From Rhizobium leguminosarum (lineage in GTDB: Bacteria; Pseudomonadota; Alphaproteobacteria; Rhizobiales; Rhizobiaceae), in assembly GCF_001652265.1 (NCBI RefSeq), contig NZ_LWBS01000439.1, positions 62,001 to 126,000 of the forward strand: a stretch of 64,000 nt of DNA, written 5' to 3'. Below, piece by piece: positions 26,468 to 35,722 of the stretch. The notes under the pieces were generated by a model, which worked only from the letters and a program-made list of their open reading frames with translations, was not told where the DNA came from and did not search any database. How positions within the stretch are numbered: position 1 is the stretch's first letter; each line of letters starts with the position of its first letter. The position numbers and the translations under genes are program-made.

Positions 26468-27547
26468 ATGCCTGACGTGCTTTACCTCAAGAGATTCTCC
26501 GTTGCGGCGACAATGATGGCCGCAGCGATTGGCGCATTTGTCTTGATGCAGGCAACTGAGCGCAGGTCGGTCGCCTCGTCTGCGGATATCGGCCGGGCAG
26601 CTGACGATCACGGCCGCAGCGCCAGCACGCCGGAGGCTATCCCTTTCAGCGGCCTTCGCGACGTGTTCTGGCGCGTCTTCCACGAGGTCCTTGCTGACCG
26701 GGTCACGCTGATTGCCGCGGGCGTGACCTTCTATCTCCTGCTGGCGCTGTTTCCAGCCATGGCGGCTTTGGTATCACTCTATGGGCTGGTTGCAGATCCG
26801 GCCACTATATCCGAACATCTTCGCGAATTGGCTGGCCTCATGCCATCAGGAGCGTTCGATCTTCTTGCCAACCAGATCAAGGAGCTCGTCGATCGGCGCG
26901 ACGCGACGCTCGGCATCACCTTCTTCGTCGGTCTCGGCATCGCCCTCTGGAGCACGCATAGCGGTACGCTGGCGATCTTTGACGCAATGAACGTCGCCTA
27001 TGAGGAAGAGGAGAAGCGGGGGCTTGTCCGGTTGAACCTGATCGGCCTCTGCTTCACCTTGTGCGCGATGCTTTTGACAATTGTCATGGTGGCACTCGTC
27101 GGGGTCATGCCGGTTGTCCTCTCCTATCTCTGGCTCGATCAATTCAAGGAGCACATGGCTCTTCTCATGCGATGGCCGCTGCTTCTGCTGGTCGTCGCGG
27201 TCGCCGTTACATCGGTCTACCGCTTCGGTCCCAGCCGCGAGCCTGCCAAATTCCGGTGGATGACCTGGGGCGCTGCTCTGACCACGGTCGCCTGGACCGC
27301 CATGTCCCTCGGCTTCTCCTACTATCTGGATCATTTCGCCAATTACAACGCGACATACGGCACGCTCGGCGCACTGATCGGCTTCCTCATCTGGATCTGG
27401 CTTTCCGTCGTCATTCTCATCGTCGGAGGGGAGCTTAACGCCGAACTGGAGCATCAGACCGCGAAGGACACGACGACCGGAGCGCCGCTGCCGATGGGAT
27501 CGCGCGGGGCCTATGTCGCGGACACTCTGGGCAAGACTATGAGCTGA
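26468..27547 (+). CDS. YihY/BrkB family inner-membrane protein
   Basis: A 359-residue membrane protein of the YihY/virulence factor BrkB family. After a hydrophobic N-terminus and a polar linker come the family landmarks: [75 protein letters not shown], and the last spans [20 protein letters not shown] and [17 protein letters not shown]. Six or more transmembrane helices are expected. The function of the family is not settled; names such as ribonuclease BN are historical errors. GGAG lies 9 nt before ATG 26468. The first helix (residues 7-27) is an extension not seen in all members. Confidence 0.87.
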   Translation: MPDVLYLKRFSVAATMMAAAIGAFVLMQATERRSVASSADIGRAADDHGRSASTPEAIPFSGLRDVFWRVFHEVLADRVTLIAAGVTFYLLLALFPAMAALVSLYGLVADPATISEHLRELAGLMPSGAFDLLANQIKELVDRRDATLGITFFVGLGIALWSTHSGTLAIFDAMNVAYEEEEKRGLVRLNLIGLCFTLCAMLLTIVMVALVGVMPVVLSYLWLDQFKEHMALLMRWPLLLLVVAVAVTSVYRFGPSREPAKFRWMTWGAALTTVAWTAMSLGFSYYLDHFANYNATYGTLGALIGFLIWIWLSVVILIVGGELNAELEHQTAKDTTTGAPLPMGSRGAYVADTLGKTMS

Positions 27548-27620
27548 CCGCGATGATTGCTCCTCTCATATGGTATTGATGTATTCTGCCATTTCTGCAG
27601 TCCCGACACAGGAGACGATG

Positions 27621-28904
27621 ATGACCGCCCCGCATCCTTCCAAAACTCATATCGGCAATCATGCGCTGCATCCCGAGACGCAGATGCTGAACTACGGCTA
27701 CGATCCCGAACTTTCGGAAGGGGCGGTCAAGCCACCGGTGTTTCTCACCTCCACCTTCGTTTTCAATACAGCCGAGGATGGCCGCGACTTCTTCGACTAT
27801 GTGTCGGGCCGCCGCGAGCCGCCCGAGGGGAAGGGGGCCGGCCTCGTCTACTCGCGCTTCAACCATCCAAACAGCGAGATCGTCGAGGATAGGCTCGCCG
27901 TCTACGAACGGACAGAAAGCGGCGTGCTGTTTTCATCCGGCATGGCGGCGATCGCCACCACTCTGTTCGCCTTTGTCCGACCGGGGGATGCGATCCTGCA
28001 TTCGCAGCCGCTCTACGGGGGAACCGAAACATTGCTGGCAAAGACCTTTCTGAACTTCGGCGTCGCCGCGATTGGATTTGCCGACGGCGTCAGCGAAGGA
28101 TCGGTGCAAAAGGCGGCAGAAGAGGCGATGGCCAAGGGCCGCGTCTCCGTCATCCTGATCGAGACGCCGGCCAATCCTACCAACAGTCTGGTCGATGTCG
28201 CGATGATCCGACGCGTGGCCGACATGATTGGTGCAAGACAGGGCCATATGCCGATCATCGTCTGCGACAACACCCTGCTCGGACCGGTCTTCCAGCGACC
28301 GATCGAGCACGGCGCCGATATCTCGCTCTATTCGCTGACGAAATATGTCGGTGGTCATTCGGATCTGATCGCTGGCGCCGTTCTTGGTCGCAAGGCGGTG
28401 ATCAAGCAGATCAAAGCCTTGCGCGGCGCGATCGGCACCCAGCTCGATCCACATTCCTGCTGGATGCTCGGCCGTTCGCTGGAAACGCTGCAGCTGCGCA
28501 TGGAACGGGCAAACAGCAACGCGCGGGCCGTTGCCGACTTTCTGCGTGATCACCCGAAGGTCGAGAAGGTTCACTACCTGCCCTACCACGATCCGGAATC
28601 GCCGGCCGGCCGGACCTTCATCGCGCAATGCACCGGCGCGGGCTCCACCTTCTCTTTCGACATCCGCGGCGGTCAGCCCGCCTCGTTCAAATTCCTGAAC
28701 GCGTTGCTGATCTTCAAGCTCGCCGTCAGCCTCGGCGGCACGGAATCGCTCGCGAGCCATCCGGCCACCATGACCCATTCCGGAGTGCCCGCCGATGTCC
28801 GCCAGCGCATCGGCGTTCTGGAATCGACGATCCGCCTTTCGATCGGCATCGAGCATCCGGACGATCTGATCGCCGACCTGGAACTGGCGCTGCAAGCGGC
28901 CTGA
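27621..28904 (+). CDS. cystathionine gamma-synthase family PLP enzyme
   Basis: A 427-residue member of the Cys/Met-metabolism PLP family. Visible landmarks are [40 protein letters not shown] (phosphate-binding turn), VDNTL-like [20 protein letters not shown], and [20 protein letters not shown], where the Lys after SLT is the PLP-binding residue. The family covers cystathionine gamma-synthase, methionine gamma-lyase and O-acetylhomoserine sulfhydrylase; I cannot separate these by eye. AGGAG 6 nt before ATG 27621 sets the start, rather than the ATG at 27570. No other sulfur-metabolism gene is adjacent. Confidence 0.87.
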   Translation: MTAPHPSKTHIGNHALHPETQMLNYGYDPELSEGAVKPPVFLTSTFVFNTAEDGRDFFDYVSGRREPPEGKGAGLVYSRFNHPNSEIVEDRLAVYERTESGVLFSSGMAAIATTLFAFVRPGDAILHSQPLYGGTETLLAKTFLNFGVAAIGFADGVSEGSVQKAAEEAMAKGRVSVILIETPANPTNSLVDVAMIRRVADMIGARQGHMPIIVCDNTLLGPVFQRPIEHGADISLYSLTKYVGGHSDLIAGAVLGRKAVIKQIKALRGAIGTQLDPHSCWMLGRSLETLQLRMERANSNARAVADFLRDHPKVEKVHYLPYHDPESPAGRTFIAQCTGAGSTFSFDIRGGQPASFKFLNALLIFKLAVSLGGTESLASHPATMTHSGVPADVRQRIGVLESTIRLSIGIEHPDDLIADLELALQAA

Positions 28905-28928
28905 CGCCAATCGCAGCGCGTCATTGAT

Positions 28929-28957
28929 ATCGATGCCCGACGGCGCCGGGCATCGAT
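28929..28957. terminator. bidirectional terminator-like hairpin
   Basis: ATCGATGCCCG and CGGGCATCGAT form an 11-bp perfect stem with a 7-nt loop between two convergent genes, ending 12 nt before the cupin stop. No long T-run is present. Confidence 0.6.
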
Positions 28958-28969
28958 GCGTTCATGACG

Positions 28970-29383
28970 TCATTTGTCGTCGGTCGTCAGTTCCGTCTCG
29001 TCAGTATTTAGCACGAAGACCGCAAGCAGGCGCGCCGGCTTTGTCTTGCTGGCGTTTTTGCTGACGCTGTGATGATCGCCGGGAAATTCGGGGAAGCTTT
29101 CGCCGGCCTTGTAGACCTTCTCCGGCCCGTCATTCACCTTGCTGGTGATCGCACCTTCGAGAACGGTGGCATAGATGAAGGCCGAAGCCGGGTGCGTATG
29201 GCCGGGCGAGGAGCCGCCCGGAGCATATTCGACGAGCACCGCCCGCATGCTCTTGCCGGGAACATTAGGGAGCTTCTGGTCGTAAACGACGCTTACCTTC
29301 GCGTCGCCGCCTGCGGCGTGAGCCTGAGTGCCGGCGGCAAGGACAATGGCGAGCGCCGCCGCCGAGATCATTTTTCTGAGCAT
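28970..29383 (-). CDS. secreted cupin-domain protein
   Basis: A 137-residue protein with a signal peptide (MLRKMISAAALAIVLAAGTQ, cleavage after AHA) and one cupin-2 barrel: YAPGGSSPGHTHPASAFIYA with the HxH metal ligands and a following conserved Glu (VLEGAI), and ESFPEFPGDHHSVSKN. It should act in the periplasm, probably with a bound metal; no substrate can be read. GCAGGAGACCAGAC gives a good start. It follows the NAD(P)-binding gene by 43 nt on the same strand and is probably co-transcribed with it. Confidence 0.83.
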   Translation of the reverse strand: MLRKMISAAALAIVLAAGTQAHAAGGDAKVSVVYDQKLPNVPGKSMRAVLVEYAPGGSSPGHTHPASAFIYATVLEGAITSKVNDGPEKVYKAGESFPEFPGDHHSVSKNASKTKPARLLAVFVLNTDETELTTDDK

Positions 29384-29426
29384 GTCTGGTCTCCTGCGTT
29401 GATGGGAATGGGTCGGGCGCCTGGTA

Positions 29427-30191
29427 TCAGGCGCTCTGTTTTTGGGGCGGCCGCCGGCTCAGCCAATCGTCGAAGCGGATCTGGCCAAGCCGCGCCTTGG
29501 CTCCGGTCACGAGCGAATTATCCTCGAGCTCCACGCCGAAGTAGCGGGCGTGCGGATCCGCCACCAATTGCCGCGGATCGTTCGTCGCCTTGAAGAGACG
29601 CGTCACGATTTCGGTGAGGCGGACTTTCTCCGGCCCGCCGATCTCGATCGTGCCGTTCACAGGGTTGCCGAGCGCCACCTCGGCCATGACGTCGGCGACG
29701 TCGTCCGAGGCGATCGGCTGCACATAGGCCGGCGACAAATGCACGGTCTGGCCGACGGTACCCGACTGGGCGATGCCAGCCATGAATTCGTGGAACTGTG
29801 TCGAGTGTACGATGGTATAGGGTATGCCGGAGCTCTTGATCAGCTCTTCCTGGGCCATCTTGGCGCGCATGTAGCCACTGCCCTGCAGCCGCTCCATGCC
29901 GACGATCGACAGAGCGATGTGATGCTTCACGCCGGCGGCAGCCCCTGCCTTGAGCAGATTGCGGCCCGACGTCTGGAAGAATTCCAGGACGGCCTTGTCC
30001 TCGAACGAGGGCGAGTTTGCGAGATCGAGAACCACCTGTGCCCCGGCGAGCGCTTCCGCTAAGCCTTTGCCGGTGATCGTGTCCACACCCGAGTTCGGCG
30101 AAGCCGCCAACACCTCGTGCCCCTTGCTGCGCAATCTTTCCACGGTCTTCGAGCCGATGAGGCCAGTGCCGCCGATAACGACGATTTTCAT
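29427..30191 (-). CDS. NAD(P)-binding Rossmann protein (NmrA-like atypical SDR)
   Basis: A 254-residue protein starting MKIVVIGGTGLIGSKTVERL with the TGxxGxxG dinucleotide motif, followed by GHEVLAASPNSGVDTITGKG, VLDLANSPSFEDKA and VQPIASDDVADVMAEVALG. The pattern matches NmrA/YwnB-type atypical SDRs, which act as redox sensors or reductases; the catalytic Tyr-Lys pair of classical SDRs is not evident. GGAG precedes the ATG at 30191. The gene end overlaps a GCGCCTG-N4-CAGGCGC hairpin at 29417-29434. It leads a two-gene unit with the secreted cupin. Confidence 0.82.
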   Translation of the reverse strand: MKIVVIGGTGLIGSKTVERLRSKGHEVLAASPNSGVDTITGKGLAEALAGAQVVLDLANSPSFEDKAVLEFFQTSGRNLLKAGAAAGVKHHIALSIVGMERLQGSGYMRAKMAQEELIKSSGIPYTIVHSTQFHEFMAGIAQSGTVGQTVHLSPAYVQPIASDDVADVMAEVALGNPVNGTIEIGGPEKVRLTEIVTRLFKATNDPRQLVADPHARYFGVELEDNSLVTGAKARLGQIRFDDWLSRRPPQKQSA

Positions 30192-30588
30192 GGATAGTCT
30201 CCTTGTCCGTCACGAGGAGTTTCCTCTGTTGACTTGCCTTTGTTGACTTGAAAGCGAGGAGGCAACTGCTCGGCATGCCCCCGCCTCCTCGATGAGCGAA
30301 GCGACTTCATCGGGACCGTCGCCGGTGCGGCCGGTGTAACCGATGTGCAGGAGAATGCGCCGGATCGCGGCCCCAAACTATTCTGCCTCGGTCGCTGTCA
30401 CCCTATGCGAACGTAGTAGGCCAGCTGGCTCTGCGGTCGAGGCAGTCGGCCGAAATGGCGGAACATCACGTCGACAGGCATCGGCCTGATATACCGTCGG
30501 GGCAGATGGCCGACCCGGAAGGCAAGGCGTATTCCCTGGCCTGCAAGCCGAGGCTTGCGTCATCAATCCTCTCACGATGGAGATAAGA
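30192..30588. other. intergenic region with a direct repeat
   Basis: TGTTGACTTG occurs twice (30227-30236 and 30241-30250), 14 bp apart, about 40 nt before the NAD(P)-binding gene on its strand; it could be a regulator site. Farther right, 30260-30376 read on the minus strand gives IRRILLHIGYTGRTGDGPDE, which looks protein-like but is not in an open gene, so it may be a relic. The rest shows nothing I can name. Confidence 0.4.
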
Positions 30589-31047
30589 ATGATCAAGCGT
30601 CTGAACTTCATGGCCCATAAGAACAGCGGCATCGACGGCCTCGTGGCCGTTGAAAGCTGGATTGCCAAAAGCTTCGATCCGAAGTTGCTCGAACTCGTCA
30701 AAGTGCGCGTTTCCCAGATGAATGGATGCGCTCACTGCCTGCACATGCACCGCCAGGACGCACTGAAGCTCGGCGAAACGGATGACCGGCTCCTGCTTCT
30801 GAACGCGTGGCGGGAGTCGCAGCTCTTCACCACTCGGGAGCGGGCCGCACTCGCCTGGGCCGAGGCTCTCACTCAGATCGCGAAAAGCCATGCGCCGGAT
30901 GATGTTTATGAAGAGGCGCACGCCAACTTCTCGGATGACGAGCTCGTGGCCCTTTCGATCGGTGTTGCGATGATCAACGCCTGGAACAGGCTGGCGATCG
31001 GCTTTCGGCTACAGCATCCGGCCGATCACAAGCGCGCCGCCGCCTGA
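30589..31047 (+). CDS. carboxymuconolactone decarboxylase / AhpD-like family protein
   Basis: A 152-residue helical protein with the AhpD-type redox motif NGCAHCLHMHRQDALKLGE, in which the CxxC cysteines and following His are those of the peroxidase-like active site. It also has RERAALAWAEALTQIA and FSDDELVALSIGVAMINAWN. Such proteins are often alkylhydroperoxidases rather than true decarboxylases. GGAG 6 nt before ATG 30589 is preferred to the ATG at 30577. Rhizobia often group such genes with cupin and NmrA-like genes; here those face the opposite way across a 400-bp gap. Confidence 0.85.
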   Translation: MIKRLNFMAHKNSGIDGLVAVESWIAKSFDPKLLELVKVRVSQMNGCAHCLHMHRQDALKLGETDDRLLLLNAWRESQLFTTRERAALAWAEALTQIAKSHAPDDVYEEAHANFSDDELVALSIGVAMINAWNRLAIGFRLQHPADHKRAAA

Positions 31048-31067
31048 CGGTCTGCGCCTTCGGCGGA

Positions 31068-32273
31068 TCAGGAAAGCTGGATAGCCTCGAACATGGCGGT
31101 CAGCCCTATGCCTCCGCCGATGCCGATCATTGCCAGGGCAGTCGCGCCGGATGCCCAACTTCCCCCGGTGTCGCGGATCAGTTGGCTGTACAGCCGGGTA
31201 ACGAGGATTGCGCCGGAGGCCCCGAACGGATGGCCCAAGGCAATGGCTCCGCCGTGCCTGTTGATCGCGTCGGCTGGGATATCGAGCTGATCCAGCGATG
31301 CCAGAACCTGGGCGGCGAAAGCCTCGTTGAATTCGATGGCATCGATGTCGGAGAGCGAGAGCCCTGGCTGACGCTGCAGCAGCTTCATGGTCGAGCCGAC
31401 CGGGCCGATGCCGAGCAGGTTAGGATCCACGCCGGCAGCGGCGCTGTCGATGAAGGCAAGGCCCTTTTCGAGGCCGAGGCTTTTCGCCATGCCACGGCTC
31501 ATGACGAGCACCAGGCAGGCGCCGTCGTTCAGCGGGCAGGCATTGCCTGCTGTCACCGAACCACCGGCCAGGAAGACCGGCCGGAGGTTTGCGAGCGCCT
31601 GGAGGGATGTAGCCGCACGTGGGCATTCGTCCCGTTCGATCGGCCCGTGGTCGGTGGAAATGTCAACGATCTCGGGGCGAAAGATACCTGCCTCGGCCGC
31701 CGCTACGGCGAGCCGGTGGCTGCGCAAGGCGAATTCATCCTGTCTCTGCCGCGATATGCCGAACTGACGGGCGACGTTTTCGGCGGCAATCCCCATTTCC
31801 GGGTCACCGATCGTTTCAGGCGAAAACCGGGCGCGCCCGTAAAAGCGAGGCAGCGCCCCATTCGCCTTTGGTCTTTCGACGCGCCATGGCGCGGTGCTGA
31901 CACTCTCGACGCCGCCGGCGAGAAAACATGCGCCTGCTTTCGCCTGGATCAGTCGGGCTGCCATGATGATCGCTTCCAGGCCCGAGCCGCATTGCCGGTC
32001 GATGGTCACACCCGGAACCGTCATCGGCAGACCTGCGGCGAGTGCTGCCAGCCGCGCGATGTTTCCGCCGCCGCCAGCGGCATTGCCCACCAGCACATCG
32101 TCAATGCTTTCGGGCGCAATTCCCGTTTCGGACACGATCCGGCGGATGATCGGCGCAAGCAGGTCTTCTGCCGCGACGGTCGACAGCGATCCGAACGCCC
32201 GGCCGATCGGCGACCGATAGGCGGCAACCACGACCGGCTGCCAATCCTCGTCAGGCTGACAGGCATATGACAC
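31068..32273 (-). CDS. thiolase family acetyl-CoA acyltransferase
   Basis: A 401-residue thiolase with the catalytic cysteine in VTIDRQCGSGLEAIIMAARL, NEAFAAQ, GGAIALGHPFGASGAILVTR with the active-site His, and a GGGIG C-terminal loop. The last loop usually holds a second catalytic Cys (CxG); here it reads AMIGIGGGIG, so that Cys is replaced, which is unusual and may mean altered activity. It starts with GTG at 32273, where GGAG lies 7 nt upstream, and overlaps the end of the ligase gene by 23 nt, so the two are translationally coupled. It is probably part of an acyl-chain building or degrading pathway with the ligase and thioesterase. Confidence 0.85.
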   Translation of the reverse strand: MSYACQPDEDWQPVVVAAYRSPIGRAFGSLSTVAAEDLLAPIIRRIVSETGIAPESIDDVLVGNAAGGGGNIARLAALAAGLPMTVPGVTIDRQCGSGLEAIIMAARLIQAKAGACFLAGGVESVSTAPWRVERPKANGALPRFYGRARFSPETIGDPEMGIAAENVARQFGISRQRQDEFALRSHRLAVAAAEAGIFRPEIVDISTDHGPIERDECPRAATSLQALANLRPVFLAGGSVTAGNACPLNDGACLVLVMSRGMAKSLGLEKGLAFIDSAAAGVDPNLLGIGPVGSTMKLLQRQPGLSLSDIDAIEFNEAFAAQVLASLDQLDIPADAINRHGGAIALGHPFGASGAILVTRLYSQLIRDTGGSWASGATALAMIGIGGGIGLTAMFEAIQLS

Positions 32274-33780
32274 GATCGTCTCCTGAGATCACTGATGTCT
32301 CCACTTGCCCCCTCGAGATCTTCCCACTGCTCGTCATCGGCCAGGACGCGATATGGTAGAATTGCTTGGGGATCTTGTACTTGGCGAGCATCCGCGCGCA
32401 ATAATCGGCCAGGGTTTTCGGGTCCGTCGCTTCTCCCGAAACGACGGCGACGATCCTCTGGCCGAAATAGGCGTCCGGCAGCCCGAAGACAACAGCATCC
32501 TCTACCCCGGGACAGGCTTTGAGTGCGCTCTCGACTTCGGCGGGATAAACGTTGTTGCCGCCTGATATCATCATGCCGCCCGCCCTGCCGATCACCCGCA
32601 GCATGCCATTGGCATCGAGTTCGCCGAGATCTCCGACCGTTGCTCCCGCTTCGGTGACCCGGAAGGCCTGACCGTCGTCGCCCCAGAGATATCCATCCGC
32701 GATCAGGTCGCTCCTGACGAATATGGTTCCCGGGACATCGGTCCCGACGTCGTTCTCATCGGGGTCGTGAATGGAAATTCCCACGCCGGGATAGGCCTGT
32801 CCCACCCGCTCGATCGGAAAATCGATCTTGCCGCCGACAAGGGTCGAGACCGTCATGAACCCGAGCTCGGATGCGCCGTAATATTCCCGGATACGGGCCT
32901 TCGGAAACTGGCGGCGCATGGATTCGACCCCGTTCCTGTCAAGCTTTGCGCCGGCGGTCAGGACGTCGCGCAAGGAGGTCAGAGCGGGTTCACCCGCCCA
33001 CGCCCTTGCAATGCCCGCTATATGTGTCGGGACGGCGACCAGCCGTTCGACGTGCCAGGAGGAGAGCGTGCGTGCGGCCGCGACGGGATCCCATTTCCGG
33101 ACTGAATGGAAGGTTCCCCCGGCATCAAGAGCTTCGACCAGTGCATAGAGCGCCAGGCCGTGCGCGAGGGCACCCGGGCACATTGTCGACGGCGCATCTT
33201 CGAGCTCGAAAACGACGCGTCCCCGATCGAGGCTCCGGCGCCACTGCTCGCGCGAGCGATAATAGGCCTTCGGCTCGGCGGTGGTCCCCGAGGTGAAGCC
33301 GATCAGGAAGATCTTGTCGGCATCGGCCGGCAGCTCGGCTTCACCTTTCGCCGAAGCGCTGTCGAAAATCGCCGCTCCGGCAGCGACAACGGGAATGCCG
33401 AGCCTTCGGCCAATTTCGGCGCTCGGCCCGGCATCGTCGTCGACGATCAGAACGTCAGGCGCCAGCCGCTCGATGATGCGTTCGATCCTTTCCGCCGGCA
33501 TCATCGGGTCGATGACCGCACAGGCATTCGGGAACGCGGTGGCCGCCGCAAAATACTCCGCAAAGCCGATATGGTTGCCAAGGCTGAGAGCGGCAAGCTT
33601 CTCCACACCGGGCAGATCGAGCGTGCGGCGGTTCGAGCGAGGGAGATCTTGGAGAAACCGATAAATTGCCTTGGCGCGCACATAGAGCTCGCCATAGCTG
33701 AGCGAGTGCCCATCGATCACCAGCGCCGGCTTGTCCGGTGTCTCCGTTGCATGTCGAAGAAGCTGCGCATGGATCGGCAT
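32251..33780 (-). CDS. AMP-dependent acyl-CoA synthetase/ligase
   Basis: A class-I adenylate-forming enzyme of about 509 residues. It shows LIGFTSGTTAEPKAYYRSRE (P-loop-like A3 motif), YYGASELGFMTV (A5), LGELDANGMLRVIGRAGGMM (A7/A8, with the Asp that binds ribose), and a C-terminal NNVYPAEVESALKACPGVED and MTSSGKISRG with the catalytic Lys. It activates a carboxylic acid through an acyl-AMP to the CoA ester; the acid cannot be told from sequence. The start at 33780 lies 30 nt after the thioesterase stop; the longer frame overlaps that gene and has no better site. The ribosome site is weak. Confidence 0.85.
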   Translation of the reverse strand: MPIHAQLLRHATETPDKPALVIDGHSLSYGELYVRAKAIYRFLQDLPRSNRRTLDLPGVEKLAALSLGNHIGFAEYFAAATAFPNACAVIDPMMPAERIERIIERLAPDVLIVDDDAGPSAEIGRRLGIPVVAAGAAIFDSASAKGEAELPADADKIFLIGFTSGTTAEPKAYYRSREQWRRSLDRGRVVFELEDAPSTMCPGALAHGLALYALVEALDAGGTFHSVRKWDPVAAARTLSSWHVERLVAVPTHIAGIARAWAGEPALTSLRDVLTAGAKLDRNGVESMRRQFPKARIREYYGASELGFMTVSTLVGGKIDFPIERVGQAYPGVGISIHDPDENDVGTDVPGTIFVRSDLIADGYLWGDDGQAFRVTEAGATVGDLGELDANGMLRVIGRAGGMMISGGNNVYPAEVESALKACPGVEDAVVFGLPDAYFGQRIVAVVSGEATDPKTLADYCARMLAKYKIPKQFYHIASWPMTSSGKISRGQVETSVISGDDRVICLSA

Positions 33781-33809
33781 GGACACCCGTTGGTTTGAAC
33801 GATCGGCAA

Positions 33810-34226
33810 TCAGCCGGGAGACAGAGCGGCTCTGGTCGCTTCCGGAATCGGCGTCGGGCGGCGGTCGGAGAGGCCGACGCAGACCCAGACGAAATGTGCC
33901 GAGGCGCAATGAGCGCCATCGCGTTGGCGAAAGAGTTCTATGGCGAAGGACAGGCTCGTGCGCCCGATTTTCTCCACGTCCACCTTCGCCTCGACGACAT
34001 CGTCAAGATCGATCGGGCTGTGAAAGGTGATCTCCGCCTTCTTCACGTGATAGGCGACGCCGGAGGAGGTGTGACGGAAATGGCTGAGAATTTGCCGTTG
34101 CCGCAGGAACTCGACGACCGCATCCTCGCAATAATCGAGATAACGGGAATTATGGACGTGACCATAGATGTCGATGTCTCGCATCGAGACCCGGAACGAT
34201 GCTAAAGGCCTGTCGTCAACGCTCAT
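33810..34226 (-). CDS. 4HBT-type acyl-CoA thioesterase
   Basis: A 138-residue single hot-dog protein with the family pattern RVSMRDIDIYGHVHNSRYLD, where the conserved Asp before YGHVHN is the likely catalytic residue, followed by VKKAEITFHSPIDLDDVVEA. It would hydrolyse an acyl- or aroyl-CoA and thus recycle CoA for the pathway of the ligase and thiolase encoded downstream on the same strand. The ATG at 34226 begins at MSVDD; an upstream ATG at 34277 would overlap the divergent gene's start. An inverted repeat sits directly before it. Confidence 0.83.
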   Translation of the reverse strand: MSVDDRPLASFRVSMRDIDIYGHVHNSRYLDYCEDAVVEFLRQRQILSHFRHTSSGVAYHVKKAEITFHSPIDLDDVVEAKVDVEKIGRTSLSFAIELFRQRDGAHCASAHFVWVCVGLSDRRPTPIPEATRAALSPG

Positions 34227-34228
34227 TC

Positions 34229-34252
34229 GATCACCAATTCGACGGGGTGATC
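34229..34252. promoter_or_regulatory. inverted repeat in a divergent promoter
   Basis: GATCACC-N10-GGTGATC is a perfect 7-bp inverted repeat, 3 nt before the thioesterase start and 25 nt before the divergent oxidoreductase gene. It is a candidate operator controlling both. Confidence 0.5.
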
Positions 34253-34276
34253 TAACCGCAGTGTGTGGGGGATGCA

Positions 34277-35251
34277 ATGCAATATCAGGCGGTCGTGCGA
34301 AAATTCGGCCCGGCTCAAGATGTCGTCGAGCTCGAGCAGGCTGCGCTGCCGTCGCTGCGGCGCGACCAGGTGAGGGTGCGCCTGCTGGCGCGGGCGATCA
34401 ACCCCTCCGATATCATCACCATATCAGGAGCCTATAGCGGACGCACGACATTGCCCTTCATTCCGGGCTTCGAAGCGTTCGGCGTAGTCGAACAGTGCGG
34501 CGAGGAGGTTCATGGGCTTTCGCCGGGAACACGCGTGCTGCCGGTGCGCAGCGCCGGTGGCTGGCAGGAATTCAAGGATACCGATCCCGGCTGGTGCCTT
34601 CGTGTTCCAGACGAGCTCACCGACTTCGAAGCTGCGACGAGCTACGTCAATCCGATGACGGCCTGGCTGATGCTGCATGCCAAGATCGGGCTGAGGCCGG
34701 GCATGCGCATTGCCATCAATGCCGCCGCCTCTTCGATCGGAGCGATATTGATCGGTCTCGCCAATGCCGCGGGCGTGGAACCGGTCGCCATCGTCCGCAG
34801 CGAAGGATCACTTGAGCGCCTGCGCGGCCGGGTCGAGGCTATCATCATCGATAGGGAGGAAAGCGAAAGCGATCTGGCTGCCGGGCTCGCCGGCCGGCAT
34901 GGGCTCGACGCGGTGCTCGATTGTGTCGGCGGAGCTCGCGCCGCGACCCTCGCCGATGCGCTGAAGCCCGGCGGGCATTTCGTGCATTACGGCCTGCTTT
35001 CGGGCCAAAGCATTCCGGCTTCCTTCTGGGCCTCCAATCCCGATATCGCCTTTTCCTATTGTCACCTCCGGGAATGGGTTCATTCGCAAGCGATGGGCGA
35101 CGTCCAGCGGGCCTATTCCGAGATCGCGGCGCAGATCGTTTCGAAGATCATCGCGACCGAGGTGCGGGAGGTATTCCCCCTGGGGAATGTCCGGCAAGCC
35201 CTGCAATCCGCTCTTCCCTTCCGAGCGGGCGGCAAGGTTCTGCTGGCGTGA
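34277..35251 (+). CDS. zinc-independent MDR oxidoreductase, quinone-oxidoreductase-like
   Basis: A 324-residue medium-chain dehydrogenase. It has an N-terminal GroES-like domain (ARAINPSDIITISGAY, PFIPGFEAFGVVEQCGEEVH) and a Rossmann domain whose cofactor loop, usually GxGxxG, reads AINAAASSIGAILIGLANAA. It also has LDAVLDCVGGARAATLADAL. No zinc-cysteine loop is present, so it belongs to the quinone oxidoreductase / enoyl reductase branch and likely uses NADPH. It faces away from the ligase-thiolase operon across a shared inverted repeat, and could supply a reductive step to that pathway. ATG 34277 has GTGGGGG upstream. Confidence 0.82.
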   Translation: MQYQAVVRKFGPAQDVVELEQAALPSLRRDQVRVRLLARAINPSDIITISGAYSGRTTLPFIPGFEAFGVVEQCGEEVHGLSPGTRVLPVRSAGGWQEFKDTDPGWCLRVPDELTDFEAATSYVNPMTAWLMLHAKIGLRPGMRIAINAAASSIGAILIGLANAAGVEPVAIVRSEGSLERLRGRVEAIIIDREESESDLAAGLAGRHGLDAVLDCVGGARAATLADALKPGGHFVHYGLLSGQSIPASFWASNPDIAFSYCHLREWVHSQAMGDVQRAYSEIAAQIVSKIIATEVREVFPLGNVRQALQSALPFRAGGKVLLA

Positions 35252-35263
35252 CGAACATGGTCA

Positions 35264-35635
35264 CTAGGCCTTTTCGTGTCGCTGCCGCGCGCTAGTGATT
35301 GCCGGGTGGTTCCGCTCGGCCCATCCGATCAGGGTTTTCATGGGGATGAGGAAGGATCGCCCCAGCTCCGTCAGCTCATATTCCACGCGAGGCGGGACCT
35401 CCGGATAGACGGTGCGCCGCACGAAGCCGTCCTGCTCCAGATGCTTCAACGTCTTGGAGAGCATCTGCTTCGAGATGTCACCGATCTCGCGCATCAGCTC
35501 GTTGAAGCGTTTCTTCTCGTCTTCCAGCGCCTCGAGGGTGAGCAGGCTCCATTGATCGCCGATACGATCGAGCACGCCTCTAATCGGGCATCCCGCCCCG
35601 GGCTGTTGTTTCGGCTCGTCCGTTTCCTTGGGCAT
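35264..35635 (-). CDS. HxlR family transcriptional regulator
   Basis: A 123-residue winged-helix protein with the HxlR hallmark CPIRGVLDRIGDQWSLLTLE (N-terminal Cys often redox- or aldehyde-sensing), RFNELMREIGDISKQMLSKT as the recognition helix, and PPRVEYELTELGRSF in the wing. It stands head-to-head with the secreted SnoaL-like gene and tail-to-tail with the oxidoreductase gene. GAGG upstream supports ATG 35635; the ATG at 35671 is less likely. A TAGTCT-N7-AGACTA repeat in the divergent region may be its binding site. Confidence 0.87.
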   Translation of the reverse strand: MPKETDEPKQQPGAGCPIRGVLDRIGDQWSLLTLEALEDEKKRFNELMREIGDISKQMLSKTLKHLEQDGFVRRTVYPEVPPRVEYELTELGRSFLIPMKTLIGWAERNHPAITSARQRHEKA

Positions 35636-35722
35636 GCTCCGTCCTCGGTCATCCTCGGCTGACCTTGCCACTAAAACCTGCCTTCTTGCTAGGCATGTCG
35701 AGGTTTCATAGACCAGCTCTCA

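Noticed and set aside
27560..27590. CTCATATGGTATTGATG as a fourth apiose-regulon operator
   Set aside because: It shares only CTCAT and TGGTAT with the true copies, in a different arrangement, and lies before an unrelated PLP enzyme gene.
31182..32270. 362-codon plus-strand open frame
   Set aside because: Antisense to the thiolase gene with its catalytic motifs; no independent support.
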